From Burkholderiaceae bacterium (GTDB lineage: Bacteria > Pseudomonadota > Gammaproteobacteria > Burkholderiales > Burkholderiaceae_E): DNA of 15,934 bases. A program made the translations under genes and the position numbers. The notes under the pieces are model-generated. The model did no database searches. It had not been told where the DNA came from and saw only the letters and a list, made by a program, of their open reading frames with translations. Shown one piece after another: positions 1-7,391 of this stretch. Where the stretch lies: positions 1 to 15,934 of the forward strand of contig JAHYJF010000051.1 of the NCBI GenBank assembly GCA_019428955.1, given 5' to 3'. Every line of letters starts with the position of its first letter. The stretch's first letter is position 1.

Positions 1-1
1 A

Positions 2-253
2 CCAGATGCGGAACCCGCCGTGACCGAGGCCCCCAAGCCTGTGGCCATCCGCATGGGTACGAAGCAGGCCCAGATCATCGCGCTCCTTCAGCGACCCGAG
101 GGTGCGTCCATCGCAGAGATCACCGAGGCGACGGATTGGTTGGCTCACAGCGTGCGTGGCCTGATCTCGGGCGGACTCAAGAAGAAACTGGGCTTGCCCG
201 TAACTTCCGATAAAGTTGAGGGCAGAGGGACGATCTACAAGCTGCCCGCCTGA
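2..253 (+). CDS. DUF3489 domain protein, 5' end probably outside the window
   Basis: The reading frame is open from the window edge. A GTG at position 20 is the first usable start inside the window, but the true start may lie upstream. The protein shows the DUF3489 pattern: 'GTKQAQIIALLQRPEGAS' followed by 'ITEATDW', then 'SVRGLISGGLKKKLGL' and 'VEGRGTIYKL'. This compact winged-helix-like fold is predicted to bind DNA; its biological role is not established. In alphaproteobacteria these genes often sit beside DUF2924 and site-specific recombinase genes in integrated elements; that is family knowledge and no such neighbour is visible here. It points toward the minus-strand operon that ends at 302, and a hairpin at 270-299 separates the two. 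Family assignment is good; function is unknown. Confidence 0.82.
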   Translation, partial: PDAEPAVTEAPKPVAIRMGTKQAQIIALLQRPEGASIAEITEATDWLAHSVRGLISGGLKKKLGLPVTSDKVEGRGTIYKLPA

Positions 254-269
254 TAGATTATGGACTGCT

Positions 270-299
270 GACCGCCGCCGCGCCGACCGCGCGGCGGTC
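270..299. terminator. GC-rich hairpin between convergent genes
   Basis: Nine-base perfect arms (GACCGCCGC at 270-278 and GCGGCGGTC at 291-299) enclose a 12-nt loop, in the 48-bp gap between the DUF3489 stop (253) and the stop of the minus-strand gene at 302. The location suggests a terminator for one or both convergent transcripts. Neither side has a convincing U-tract, so an intrinsic terminator is probable but not certain. Confidence 0.5.
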
Positions 300-301
300 G
301 T

Positions 302-547
302 TCATTGCCAAGACAGAAGATCGCGCGCCGCAGCCTGCAGAATGTCCTGCGCCATACGAGGTTCGCAGGTGTAAATCCCGCCCGCTTCCGGCTCGCCAAC
401 ATTCTCCGCGAACCATTCCCGCCCCTCGTCCGAAATCGGACGCAGAACGACGATGGTCCCATGATCGTTGATTTCGATATGTTTCCAGCCTTCGGACATG
501 CACAGAGAGTACAAGCCGCTGGCCCGACGCGCCAGTGATCCTTTCAT
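302..547 (-). CDS. small hypothetical protein, last gene of the left minus-strand operon
   Basis: This encodes 81 residues from the ATG at 547, which overlaps the stop of the preceding gene in an ATGA (544-547) and implies translational coupling. A second in-frame ATG at 499 would give a 65-residue protein beginning MSEGWKHIEINDHG. That part looks better conserved in style, but no Shine-Dalgarno is visible before it. The core 'GTIVVLRPISDEGREWFAENVGE' segment followed by 'YTCEPRMAQDILQ' resembles small acidic proteins seen in phage and integrated elements of alphaproteobacteria, in which a LRP-T-x-A-R-x-W stretch is followed by a C-terminal helix. I do not recognise a named family. There is no signal peptide or membrane segment. 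It is probably a real accessory phage gene of unknown function. Confidence 0.6.
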   Translation of the reverse strand: MKGSLARRASGLYSLCMSEGWKHIEINDHGTIVVLRPISDEGREWFAENVGEPEAGGIYTCEPRMAQDILQAAARDLLSWQ

Positions 548-759
548 ACCCGGCGCCAGCGCTCGAACAGCCTACGCAGCGCGTAGCTGCGCAGGAGCGA
601 TATGCCGACAAAGACCCCGCCCAGCGCCAAGCTCTCGCCAATGCTGGGGCGCAGGCCGAACCACGGAAACACAATGATCTGCGTCGCGACAGCGAGCACA
701 TAGCCCACCGCCACATTGGTGACGGCTTCGATCAGCGACATGCCGCGCGATTGGGTCAC
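544..759 (-). CDS. DUF7220-like small membrane protein
   Basis: This encodes 71 residues from a GTG at 759, which overlaps the stop of the upstream MerR-like gene (GTGA, 756-759). A second in-frame start (ATG at 741) would remove six residues. Two hydrophobic segments are visible: about residues 12-32, rich in Val/Ala and ending in FPWF, and about 39-57 (LALGGVFVGISLLRSYALR). A basic C-terminus (RRLFERWRRV) predicts that end to be cytoplasmic. The MTQSR...SLIEAVTN start and the 'VFPWFGL' turn match my recollection of the DUF7220 family, found in alphaproteobacterial phages. Its role is unknown; its size and topology would also fit a small inner-membrane lysis or exclusion accessory protein, which is speculation. 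Confidence 0.72.
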   Translation of the reverse strand: MTQSRGMSLIEAVTNVAVGYVLAVATQIIVFPWFGLRPSIGESLALGGVFVGISLLRSYALRRLFERWRRV

Positions 760-1265
760 ATCACCGGTCCTGTGATCTGAAATTCCTTACGGATGACCTT
801 GGCAGTCTCGGTCGCCTGCAGGTCATTGCGAACGCGTGCTGCAATGCGACCGATATTCACGATGATGCAGGCGCTCTCGTTTGGCGTGACAAGGGGTGCC
901 TCGTATTCGGTGTGGCGCAGGAACTCACACGGGGTCTCAATGTTGAGATGGTCGTCACTCGGACGGATAAGCCAAAGCACTCCTGCGCAATCGTCCGGCG
1001 CGTCTATGCTAGCCCGCAGAAATGGTGACAGGTGGTTTTGCACCAGCCTAAATGCGATCGACGGACCAAAGCCAAGTTTGCGCAAGTCCTGTGCGGCAGC
1101 AACCGATACCACGTCTCTCCAGCTGTACCAGCGCGCCTTTCCGGGCTTGGGTGTGTTTTCAGGCTGAAAGTCGTTGCGGGATATGGCCTGGTTCAGGTTC
1201 GCGCGCGTGATCGGAATGATCCGAATGAGGTCAGCGTTTCGCCAGATCGGGGTGTTGATGATCAT
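756..1265 (-). CDS. MerR-like helix-turn-helix protein
   Basis: This encodes 169 residues from the ATG at 1265, which overlaps the stop of ParB-methyltransferase 2 (ATGA, 1262-1265). A GGAG lies about 11 nt upstream, and the much longer upstream frame is antisense shadow within the methyltransferase. Residues 11-80 look like a MerR-type winged helix: 'ADLIRIIPITRANLNQAI', a wing containing 'GKARWYSWRDVVSVAAAQDLRKLGF', and 'PSIAFRLV'. These correspond to the helix-turn-helix, the aromatic wing residues and the second helical pair of that fold. The C-terminal half (about 90-165) holds a short beta-rich region and a terminal helix (IVNIGRIAARVRNDL), with no metal- or ligand-binding cysteines of classical MerR regulators. 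It could regulate the operon or bind other phage operators; no target is known. Confidence 0.72.
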   Translation of the reverse strand: MIINTPIWRNADLIRIIPITRANLNQAISRNDFQPENTPKPGKARWYSWRDVVSVAAAQDLRKLGFGPSIAFRLVQNHLSPFLRASIDAPDDCAGVLWLIRPSDDHLNIETPCEFLRHTEYEAPLVTPNESACIIVNIGRIAARVRNDLQATETAKVIRKEFQITGPVM

Positions 1266-2626
1266 TGCTGTTTTGTCTCCTTGCCAATGGTAGTCTCGTT
1301 GCGATTTTCCAACTGTGCCTTTCGCCCCGTCGCCAGTTCCCATCGCCGCACGGCGACGTCGCAATAGACGGGATCCAGTTCCATCGCGAAGCAGCGCCGC
1401 CCGGCGCGTTCGGCGGCGACGATCTGGGTGCCGGAGCCGCAGAACGGCTCGTAGATCAGGTCGCCCGGATCCGAGAAGGCAGTCAGCACCGCCTCGACCA
1501 GCGCCACCGGGAACACGGCTGGGTGCGATCCGGCCGCGCCCAACCCGTCTTTGTGGCGCATGATGCGAAACACGGAGTCCGGGATACGGTGGCTCTGGAT
1601 CGCGTTGCCGGTGCCGGTTTTGGCGTGGACGGTGCCGTCGGCCCCGCGCAGCCCACCGCCGCCGAGGGCCTCGCCCGCGTGCTTCGATGGCACGGTCTTG
1701 TGCGGTTTGCGGGGTGTGCGGTTGAAGTGGAAAATGAACTCGTGCGACGGGGCCAGGCGGCCCTGCCAGTCGCCGGGCAAACCCGGTCCCTGGTCCCAGA
1801 CATACCAGCCAAACCGCCGCCAGCCAGAAGCGCGCATCCATTCGACCCATTCCTCCCAATAGGGCTGCCATTCGCCGCTCCGGTGCACGAGGCCGAGGTT
1901 GACCAGCAGCTGAGCGTCCGCTGTGACTGGGGCTGCAGCGAATACGCCCTGCATCAGCGCATCCCAATCGCCGACCTTTTCCTTGGCCGCGCCATAGTCG
2001 CGCTGCTGGGCATAGGGTGGCGAGGTGAACATCAGCGCGGCTTCTGCACCCTGCATCAACCTGGCGACAGCGGCCGGATCGGTCGCGTCGCCGCAGCAGA
2101 GGCGATGTTTGCCCAGCGCCCAGATGTCGCCCGGCTTGGTGATGGGTTCGGCGGGTGGATCGGGGATGGCATCGGCCGCATCATCCGAAATCGCCGGGCG
2201 GTCGTCGGCGTCGGCCAGCAGGGCGTCCAGTTCATCCTCGGGGATCCCGATCAGCCCGAGGTCGAAATCCTCGGCCAGCAGCCCGCGCAGTTCCTCGAGC
2301 AGCAGGGCTTCGTCCCAACCGCCCAACTCGGTCAACTTGTTGTCGGCGATGCGATAGGCCCGGCGTTGCGTTTCGGTCAGATGGCCCAGCACGATCACCG
2401 GGGCCTCGGACAGGCCGAGGTGCGCGGCGGCCAGGATGCGGCCATGGCCAGCGATCAACTCGCCGTCGGCGGCGACGAGGCAGGGGACGGTCCAACCGAA
2501 CTCGGCCATGCTGGCGGCGATCTTCGCGATCTGATCGGCATCGTGGGTCTTGGCGTTGCGGGTGTAGGGTTTCAAGCGGGCGAGGGGCCAATACTCGATC
2601 CGCTGCGGGATGACGGGTGCGTTCAT
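1262..2626 (-). CDS. ParB-domain fused DNA methyltransferase 2 (TSPPY type)
   Basis: This encodes 454 residues from the ATG at 2626, which overlaps the stop of methyltransferase 1 (ATGA, 2623-2626), with AGAGG about 8 nt upstream. Residues 10-130 form a ParB/Srx-like nuclease-fold domain with the signature ELIAGHGR (56-63) and 'RIADNKLTE' (92-100). The C-terminal part is an S-adenosylmethionine-dependent amino-methyltransferase in beta-class order. Catalytic motif IV is TSPPY (201-205). A motif X-like HPAVFP stretch lies at 368-373, followed by SAM-binding motif I FCGSGT (395-400) and motif II around residue 416. TSPPY is the form usual for N4-cytosine enzymes, so N4-methylcytosine is the likely product; this is inference. 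Such proteins in phages are thought to protect the element's DNA from host restriction. The N-terminal domain is close to that of its upstream paralogue, whereas the catalytic half diverges. Confidence 0.92.
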   Translation of the reverse strand: MNAPVIPQRIEYWPLARLKPYTRNAKTHDADQIAKIAASMAEFGWTVPCLVAADGELIAGHGRILAAAHLGLSEAPVIVLGHLTETQRRAYRIADNKLTELGGWDEALLLEELRGLLAEDFDLGLIGIPEDELDALLADADDRPAISDDAADAIPDPPAEPITKPGDIWALGKHRLCCGDATDPAAVARLMQGAEAALMFTSPPYAQQRDYGAAKEKVGDWDALMQGVFAAAPVTADAQLLVNLGLVHRSGEWQPYWEEWVEWMRASGWRRFGWYVWDQGPGLPGDWQGRLAPSHEFIFHFNRTPRKPHKTVPSKHAGEALGGGGLRGADGTVHAKTGTGNAIQSHRIPDSVFRIMRHKDGLGAAGSHPAVFPVALVEAVLTAFSDPGDLIYEPFCGSGTQIVAAERAGRRCFAMELDPVYCDVAVRRWELATGRKAQLENRNETTIGKETKQQ

Positions 2627-3882
2627 TCCGCAAGCCTCTTGGCTTTCAGGTCGGCAAACGTCTCGCCGGTGTCGGCCAGCACGGCATTGGCACCGGTGAA
2701 CTGCTGCCAGCGCTCGATGGCCACATCGACGTAAGCCGGGTTCAATTCTATCCCGAAGCACACCCGCCCAGTGGTTTCGGCCGCGATCAGCGTGGTGCCG
2801 GATCCCATGAACGGCTCATACACCGCCTGACCCGGGCTGGAATTGTTCAGGATCGGACGGCGCATGCATTCGACCGGCTTTTGCGTGCCGTGCACCGTCG
2901 CGGCGTCCTGATCCTTGCCGGAGATGTGCCAAAGCGTGGTCTGCTTGCGGTCGCCCGCCCAATGGCCCTTGCCGGTTTTCTTCACCGCATACCAGCAGGG
3001 TTCATGCTGCCAGTGATAATCGCCGCGGCTGAGGACGAGGCGGTCCTTGGCCCAGATGATCTGCGACCGGACGGCGAAACCTGCCGCCCCCAGGCTCTCG
3101 GCCACGGTCGATGAGTGCAACGCACCATGCCAGACATAGGCTACGTCGCCGGGGAACAGCGCCCAAGCCTCGCGCCAGTCGGCGCGGTCGTCGTTCAGAA
3201 CCTTGCCAGTGCGCTTGGTCTTCGCGGCACCTGCCTGATTGCGCCAGGACGGGTCATATTCCACGCCGTAGGGCGGGTCTGTCACCATCAGCAGGGGGCG
3301 AACATCGCCGAGCAGCCGCCCGACCACATCGGCAAACGTGCTGTCACCGCAGATCAGCCGGTGTGACCCGAGCTGCCAGAGGTCGCCCGCCACAGACACC
3401 GGCGTGACCGGCGGCTCGGGAATGTCATCCTCGCCCTCGACAGCACCACCTTCGACCTGATCCGGATCGCGCAGCAGGGCATCCAGATCCTCGTCGGTGA
3501 TGCCGAGCAGCGACAGGTCGAAATCTTCTGCCAGCAGCCCCGCGATTTCGTCGCGCAGCACGGTCTCGTCCCATTCGCCCATCTCCGTGAGCTTGTTGTC
3601 GGCGATCCGGTACGCCCGCCGCTCGGCCTCGTCGAGATGGCCGAGCCGGATCACCGGCACCTCGGTCAGCCCCAGCATTGCCGCCGCCAGCACCCGGCCA
3701 TGCCCGGCGATCAGTTCACCATCGTCGGCCACCATGCAGGGCACGGTCCAGCCGAACTTCGCCATGCTGGCGGCGATCTTGGCAACCTGGTCGCTGCCGT
3801 GGACCTTGGCATTGCGGGCATAGGGGCGCAGCCGGTCGATCGGCCACGTCTCGATCTCGCTGGGCGCGAAGACAAGGTCCAT
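2623..3882 (-). CDS. ParB-domain fused DNA methyltransferase 1 (DPPY type)
   Basis: This encodes 419 residues from the ATG at 3882, with a GGAAG 7 nt upstream; that GGAAG is itself part of a copy of the TGGCTTCC repeat found farther upstream. The N-terminal ParB-like domain (about 10-130) carries ELIAGHGR (56-63) and 'RIADNKLTE' (92-100). The methyltransferase half has motif IV DPPYG (202-206), a motif X-like GTQKP (332-336) and motif I FMGSGT (358-363), followed by FGIELNPAYVDVA. This is the beta-class order. DPPY is the usual signature of N6-adenine methyltransferases, so m6A is the probable product (inference). No restriction endonuclease partner is adjacent in this block, as expected for an orphan phage methyltransferase. 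It is the first gene of the left minus-strand operon, translationally coupled to methyltransferase 2. Confidence 0.93.
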   Translation of the reverse strand: MDLVFAPSEIETWPIDRLRPYARNAKVHGSDQVAKIAASMAKFGWTVPCMVADDGELIAGHGRVLAAAMLGLTEVPVIRLGHLDEAERRAYRIADNKLTEMGEWDETVLRDEIAGLLAEDFDLSLLGITDEDLDALLRDPDQVEGGAVEGEDDIPEPPVTPVSVAGDLWQLGSHRLICGDSTFADVVGRLLGDVRPLLMVTDPPYGVEYDPSWRNQAGAAKTKRTGKVLNDDRADWREAWALFPGDVAYVWHGALHSSTVAESLGAAGFAVRSQIIWAKDRLVLSRGDYHWQHEPCWYAVKKTGKGHWAGDRKQTTLWHISGKDQDAATVHGTQKPVECMRRPILNNSSPGQAVYEPFMGSGTTLIAAETTGRVCFGIELNPAYVDVAIERWQQFTGANAVLADTGETFADLKAKRLAE

Positions 3883-3977
3883 CGGGTGGCTTCCATGTGG
3901 GGCAGGGCGGGCAAGCCGATGTGCGTGGCGCGATGCCAGCGGCAGGATCGGGATCCGCGATGTCGGGAAATGAGAAA

Positions 3978-4003
3978 CGCCCGCGAGGGTTATCCTCCGG
4001 GCG
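3978..4003 (-). terminator. Rho-independent terminator-like hairpin, minus strand
   Basis: On the minus strand, CGCCCG (4003-3998) pairs with CGGGCG (3983-3978). An inner GAGG/CCTC stem sits above a one-base bulge, and the loop is 5 nt. The hairpin is followed directly by a T-rich tail (TTTCTCATTT, 3977-3968). It would stop transcripts coming from the AIPR end of the defense cassette, or act as an attenuator in the leader of the methyltransferase operon. The structure is directly visible; the role is inferred. Confidence 0.6.
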
Positions 4004-4074
4004 CAAATCTTCGATGATCAAGGGGTAGGTCAAGGGGGGCAGCTTTGTCAAACGAAAAATACACGCGGATTCAA

Positions 4075-4150
4075 TGGCTTCACAGCGGGTGGCTTCCGTC
4101 GGCTGGCTTCCGGCGCGGTGGCTTCCGACAACTGGATTCCCTGGCTTCCG
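4075..4150. repeat. TGG(C/A)TTCC iterated repeat array
   Basis: Four perfect copies of TGGCTTCCG start at 4090, 4104, 4119 and 4142. A variant TGGCTTCAC starts at 4075 and a TGGATTCC at 4133. Five successive units (4075, 4090, 4104, 4119, 4133) are spaced 15, 14, 15 and 14 bp, followed by one at 9 bp. Further copies of TGG(C/A)TTCC lie at 3887, 4230 and 4241. On the minus strand the unit reads CGGAAGCCA, so each carries a Shine-Dalgarno-like GGAAG. It may be an operator array, recombinase arm sites or a structured leader; no match to a known system is recognised. Confidence 0.75.
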
Positions 4151-4163
4151 CAAAAGAATCCAG
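4132..4163. repeat. 8-bp inverted repeat within the repeat array
   Basis: CTGGATTC (4132-4139) and GAATCCAG (4156-4163) are exact inverted copies around a 16-nt centre that contains the last TGGCTTCCG unit. It could be a hairpin in RNA or a dyad protein-binding site. Confidence 0.5.
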
Positions 4164-4350
4164 CACGCCAAGGTCGTGATTCCGCAAGTCTTTGATAATG
4201 AGTCGCTTTTTCCAAGATCACCCGGCAGGTGGATTCCGCCTGGATTCCCCGGTGAAACTGCCTGTCGCTAGCGAAATGCCGCGCTGCGCCCCCCCGTATA
4301 CGGATCGCGCCCGGGAGGAACCATGCCGTGGGGGCGTGGCCGTCCGAGGA

Positions 4351-6420
4351 TCAACCGTCGCCGAATCCCTGATCTCGCATGCGACCAAGGGCGTCGAGTG
4401 CGTGGCGTGATTGCAGGTCGGACGGAAGACGTCGTGGCATCGATGCGCAGACGTCGAGGATCTGCTGGTCCTTTGGTGTGAGGCGTTTACGTTCACGCCC
4501 CCAGGTGAGGACTTCTTTCCAGAAATCCGCCCCTAGTGTCACAACCTCGGATTGGGCGTTGATGCCCTCGGTCAAAGCCCTCTTGGCCTTTTCGTCGCGT
4601 TTTGCCGTACGAGCGGTTTCTGCAAGCGTCAGACAGGTTTCGAAGTCCTCGTCGTAGTTCAGCGTGCGCCCTTTCATCCCGTTCCAGCATGCCTGCTGTT
4701 TTGCCCATTCCGACATGTTCCGCACGCCAGCAGGAGGGTGAGTGACGACATCATGCGCTTCGGCTGCGGCAAGGAGCAGTGCGCGCTGCAGCGCTTCTGG
4801 AACGGATTGCCGCCGCCAAATGGCATCGAGGTCGAGCACCTGCTTTTCGCCGTTGGCGTCATGAAACACCTTGGCCAAGGAATAGGTGACGATGTTTGCT
4901 CGGTAGCCGCCTTCATACCAGGGCTGCTTTGGAACTTCGGTCTCCAGCCAGCGGAAAACGATAGCTTTGGAAATCAGGCGTCGAAACCAGAGTTCGTCGT
5001 ACTTCGCGTCGCTCTTCGCCCAGGCATCGCCAATATCTTTTGCGAATTCGGCAAAGTTCTTCTGAGCGCCGCGCGACACGATATGGGGCTGACCCGCGGC
5101 CGAGAATTCGAATTTCGCAAGGTCGGTCTTGCTGAAAAGCTGTGTCTTGGGGAATTCAATGTCGAAGCTCGCCTGAGATTTGCCCTTTACCTTCGGCCGC
5201 GCGTTGATGAACTGCCCACGTGAACGCTCATAGAACCATTTGCTGTCATGGCGTTCGCCTTCGCGGGCAGTGAATATCACATTTCGTGAGAATTGCTCGA
5301 TCCGGATGTGGAATGGGTGGTTCGAGAAGAAATCGGCTGCGTTTACCTTGTTCTGTGTGTTGGCATATTCTGAAATCTTCGGCACTATGTCTTCGGTCTT
5401 GTCAGGGGATACGACAGTCAACTTCACCTGCACGAATACCTCCGGCAGCTGGTCTTTGGCCGATTTCAAAGCGCTGTGAATCGAGCCAGTCGTCTGCGCG
5501 CCATTCACGATCTGCAGGTTGCTGATTGATGCGATCGCTAGACCATCGTCCGTTCGCACACAGGATACCTCGTCGGCCGTAGCTGAAAGCCCGTTGTTGT
5601 AGGGGAAGAAGAGCTCGGGTGTGTCCTTTATGGTTTTTAGAATTCCCTTGTTCGTTTTTGCCCGTGCCTGAAGGAAAGATCGCACATTGGCCTCAAGCAG
5701 GCGGGCGCCCCAACGGTCATAGATTGCGGCCAACTGCTCCCCTGGCACAATCAGCAGGTAGCTTTCCAGCGCAGCTCCAGTCTGCGAAGCCTTGAGTGCG
5801 GGCAGAGGGCCGCCAAAGTCCTTGGCGAAGTCGATGACCATGTCCTCGCGGGCCTGACCGGAACGGTCAAAGCGTTCAAAGCGGGCCAGATCCCAGACAG
5901 ACCAGGTGATCGGCACATCGCCCAGTTCCGCCAGTTTCACCGTGTCGTCGCGGCCAATGTACTGGCGGTTCGAAATCAGGATCAGCTTGACCTTCGTGAC
6001 CTGCGACCATGTCGCAATGATCAGGTCGGAGACCTGAAAGGCCGGATTCGCCTCGTTGAGTGCGTCTCGAAACTCTTCGGTCTTTGCCTTCTTCAAAAAA
6101 CGGATCAACGGATTGAGGATTGGGGGCACATCGCCCTTGCCGAAGGTCTGAACAACTTCACTGTCGGTGAAATCGCAAATGATCAAGCCCAAGACCCCTT
6201 CGCTGTCGCGCGGATCGCCTGCATAGCCATCGATACGAAGTTTCTGTCCGCCCTCGCCGCTCTGATAATATGCGCGATCAGCTACTTCCAGTTCGCCCGC
6301 TTCAGTCAATCGCTCTGTCATCCGGTCGAAAAACGCTTCGACAGGGAAAATGCCGCTGGCGTCTGCTTCGCGGCGGATGTCGGCCATGAGGCTCTGATGA
6401 TACTCTTCAAGTTCGCTCAC
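4351..6420 (-). CDS. AIPR family protein (abortive infection phage resistance)
   Basis: This encodes 689 residues from a GTG at 6420, overlapping the DUF4420 stop (GTGA, 6417-6420), with AGAGG 7 nt upstream. The AIPR family (PF10592) hallmarks are clear: 'EANVRSFLQARAKTNKGI' at about 243-260, PYNNGLSATAD (273-283) and LQIVNGAQTTGSI (302-314), within a domain of about 220-510. The N-terminal region (about 40-160) looks like the restriction-endonuclease-like fold that often precedes AIPR domains. However, the segment after IDGYAGDP reads 'GVLGLIICDF' where active relatives usually carry a Q/E-x-K, so nuclease activity there is doubtful. The C-terminal 170 residues are helical and unassigned. 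It is the last gene of the minus-strand cassette. AIPR proteins were first named for phage-abortive phenotypes; the biochemical role is not settled. An effector or a DNA-binding platform are both possible. Confidence 0.92.
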   Translation of the reverse strand: MSELEEYHQSLMADIRREADASGIFPVEAFFDRMTERLTEAGELEVADRAYYQSGEGGQKLRIDGYAGDPRDSEGVLGLIICDFTDSEVVQTFGKGDVPPILNPLIRFLKKAKTEEFRDALNEANPAFQVSDLIIATWSQVTKVKLILISNRQYIGRDDTVKLAELGDVPITWSVWDLARFERFDRSGQAREDMVIDFAKDFGGPLPALKASQTGAALESYLLIVPGEQLAAIYDRWGARLLEANVRSFLQARAKTNKGILKTIKDTPELFFPYNNGLSATADEVSCVRTDDGLAIASISNLQIVNGAQTTGSIHSALKSAKDQLPEVFVQVKLTVVSPDKTEDIVPKISEYANTQNKVNAADFFSNHPFHIRIEQFSRNVIFTAREGERHDSKWFYERSRGQFINARPKVKGKSQASFDIEFPKTQLFSKTDLAKFEFSAAGQPHIVSRGAQKNFAEFAKDIGDAWAKSDAKYDELWFRRLISKAIVFRWLETEVPKQPWYEGGYRANIVTYSLAKVFHDANGEKQVLDLDAIWRRQSVPEALQRALLLAAAEAHDVVTHPPAGVRNMSEWAKQQACWNGMKGRTLNYDEDFETCLTLAETARTAKRDEKAKRALTEGINAQSEVVTLGADFWKEVLTWGRERKRLTPKDQQILDVCASMPRRLPSDLQSRHALDALGRMRDQGFGDG

Positions 6421-7391
6421 GCCTGCACCTCTTCGATCAGTTTTGCCTGCACATCGCCCCAGTCGGTTCGAAACGGGGTGCAGGCAGATAGTGCGAGGGC
6501 ATAGGAAACCGCAGACACGCCGAGCGGCACTGGGGCCGAGATGCGCGGGAACCCTTCTGCTATGGCGTGAAATTCCGGGGCGGAAACGATCCAGCGCCAG
6601 GCCGAATAGTCGTGCAGCATATCATAGCCAGCATCGGCAAGATGCAGATCCCAATCCATGATGGCCGAAGGCTCTGTCCGTTCAAGGAGGTCAGTTACCT
6701 CTATCGCATGTTCGGTCAGCGTCTTGCCATGGGGCTGCTGTACCTTGTCAACGGCCAGAACTGCCAACCACAGGCGACGATCTGGCACATCTGCCAGTTG
6801 GTGTTCGTTTGTGATTTTCACGAAAGGCTGGGACGCGCCGCGCCGCGCTTTCACTTCGATGCAGTCGGCCTTGAGTTCGAAATCCTTCGGCGCTCCTGAA
6901 GGGCCAGTCCAGGCGGTCAGGGCGGGTTTGGGGCCGAGATTGGCTATCAGAAGTTTCAGAACCTCGATTTCCCCAATCAGCCCCTTCTGTGCCTCTTCTG
7001 ACAGGACTTCCAACTTGCCGCCCCGCAGCAGATAGTGCCAACGGAAGGTGCGCCCGATGGCGCGCTCCAGCGCTTCAGCTTCGGTTTCCGCAAGCTCCCC
7101 GGCAGCCATGACGTCGCGGCAAAGAGTCTCGAAAAGCTCCATCTGGGCGCCATCCTTCAGGCGGATGTAAAGGATCGGCCCACCAGGCAAGGTCTGGAAT
7201 CTGATTTCGAGGTTCTTGAGTTTCGGCAAGTCAGGGACAGGTTTCGGCAAATCGGTCAATTGAAGCAACAGGCTGACGTCGGCGCGGGGCATCACTGCCC
7301 AGAACCAGTTCCAGCGAGCAGCGGCATCGACCCGCCTTGTGTCGATCTTTCCGGCCTCGAGGCCAGACCATGGCGTATCAGTCGGTATCAC
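6417..7391 (-). CDS. PD-(D/E)XK motif protein, DUF4420 family
   Basis: This encodes 324 residues from a GTG at 7391, with AGGAGG 6 nt upstream (7398-7403). The frame overlaps the end of the Z1 gene by 14 bp. The start VIPTDTPWSGLEAGKIDTRRVD matches the usual opening of DUF4420 (PF14390): a Trp, then an Arg-rich segment and 'NWFWAV'. A restriction-endonuclease fold is indicated by E141 in 'GLIGEIEVLKLL', D170 in PKDFEL and E179-x-K181 in CIEVKARRG; together these form a complete PD-(D/E)XK-type site. This makes it the best candidate for the nuclease of the cassette. It is co-transcribed between the Z1 ATPase and AIPR, an order repeated in this class of system. Substrate and cleavage specificity cannot be read from the sequence. 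Confidence 0.87.
   Translation of the reverse strand: MIPTDTPWSGLEAGKIDTRRVDAAARWNWFWAVMPRADVSLLLQLTDLPKPVPDLPKLKNLEIRFQTLPGGPILYIRLKDGAQMELFETLCRDVMAAGELAETEAEALERAIGRTFRWHYLLRGGKLEVLSEEAQKGLIGEIEVLKLLIANLGPKPALTAWTGPSGAPKDFELKADCIEVKARRGASQPFVKITNEHQLADVPDRRLWLAVLAVDKVQQPHGKTLTEHAIEVTDLLERTEPSAIMDWDLHLADAGYDMLHDYSAWRWIVSAPEFHAIAEGFPRISAPVPLGVSAVSYALALSACTPFRTDWGDVQAKLIEEVQA

Larger units (their letters stand above)
3883..4350. other. 468-bp non-coding gap between the AIPR gene and the methyltransferase operon
   Basis: I find no credible coding sequence here. The short frames on both strands have no family resemblance and are forced by the repeats. The gap holds a minus-strand terminator-like hairpin (3978-4003), a clustered TGG(C/A)TTCC repeat array (4075-4150, with two more copies at 4230-4248 and one at 3887) and an 8-bp inverted repeat (4132-4163). 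I see no convincing sigma-70 promoter for the methyltransferase operon, although one should lie between the hairpin and 3882 or upstream of the hairpin. Confidence 0.7.

Noticed and set aside
1265..2734. A 489-residue plus-strand frame opposite methyltransferase 2
   Set aside because: It is antisense to a gene with clear ParB and methyltransferase motifs. The protein is low-complexity, with no family resemblance, as expected for a GC-rich shadow frame.
4075..4150. CRISPR array
   Set aside because: Units are only 8-9 bp at 9-23 bp spacing, without repeat-length direct repeats, unique spacers or cas genes. The same holds for the repeats at 15081-15243.
3716..4171. A 151-residue minus-strand frame across the repeat array and the start of methyltransferase 1
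   Set aside because: It overlaps the N-terminal ParB domain out of frame, has no recognisable motif and no ribosome-binding site. Its first part merely translates the DNA repeats and the terminator region.
4074..4271. A 65-residue plus-strand frame containing WLPA/RWLP repeats
   Set aside because: The peptide repeats follow from the TGGCTTCCG DNA repeats, and the unit spacing shifts reading frame. No start signal or homology is visible.
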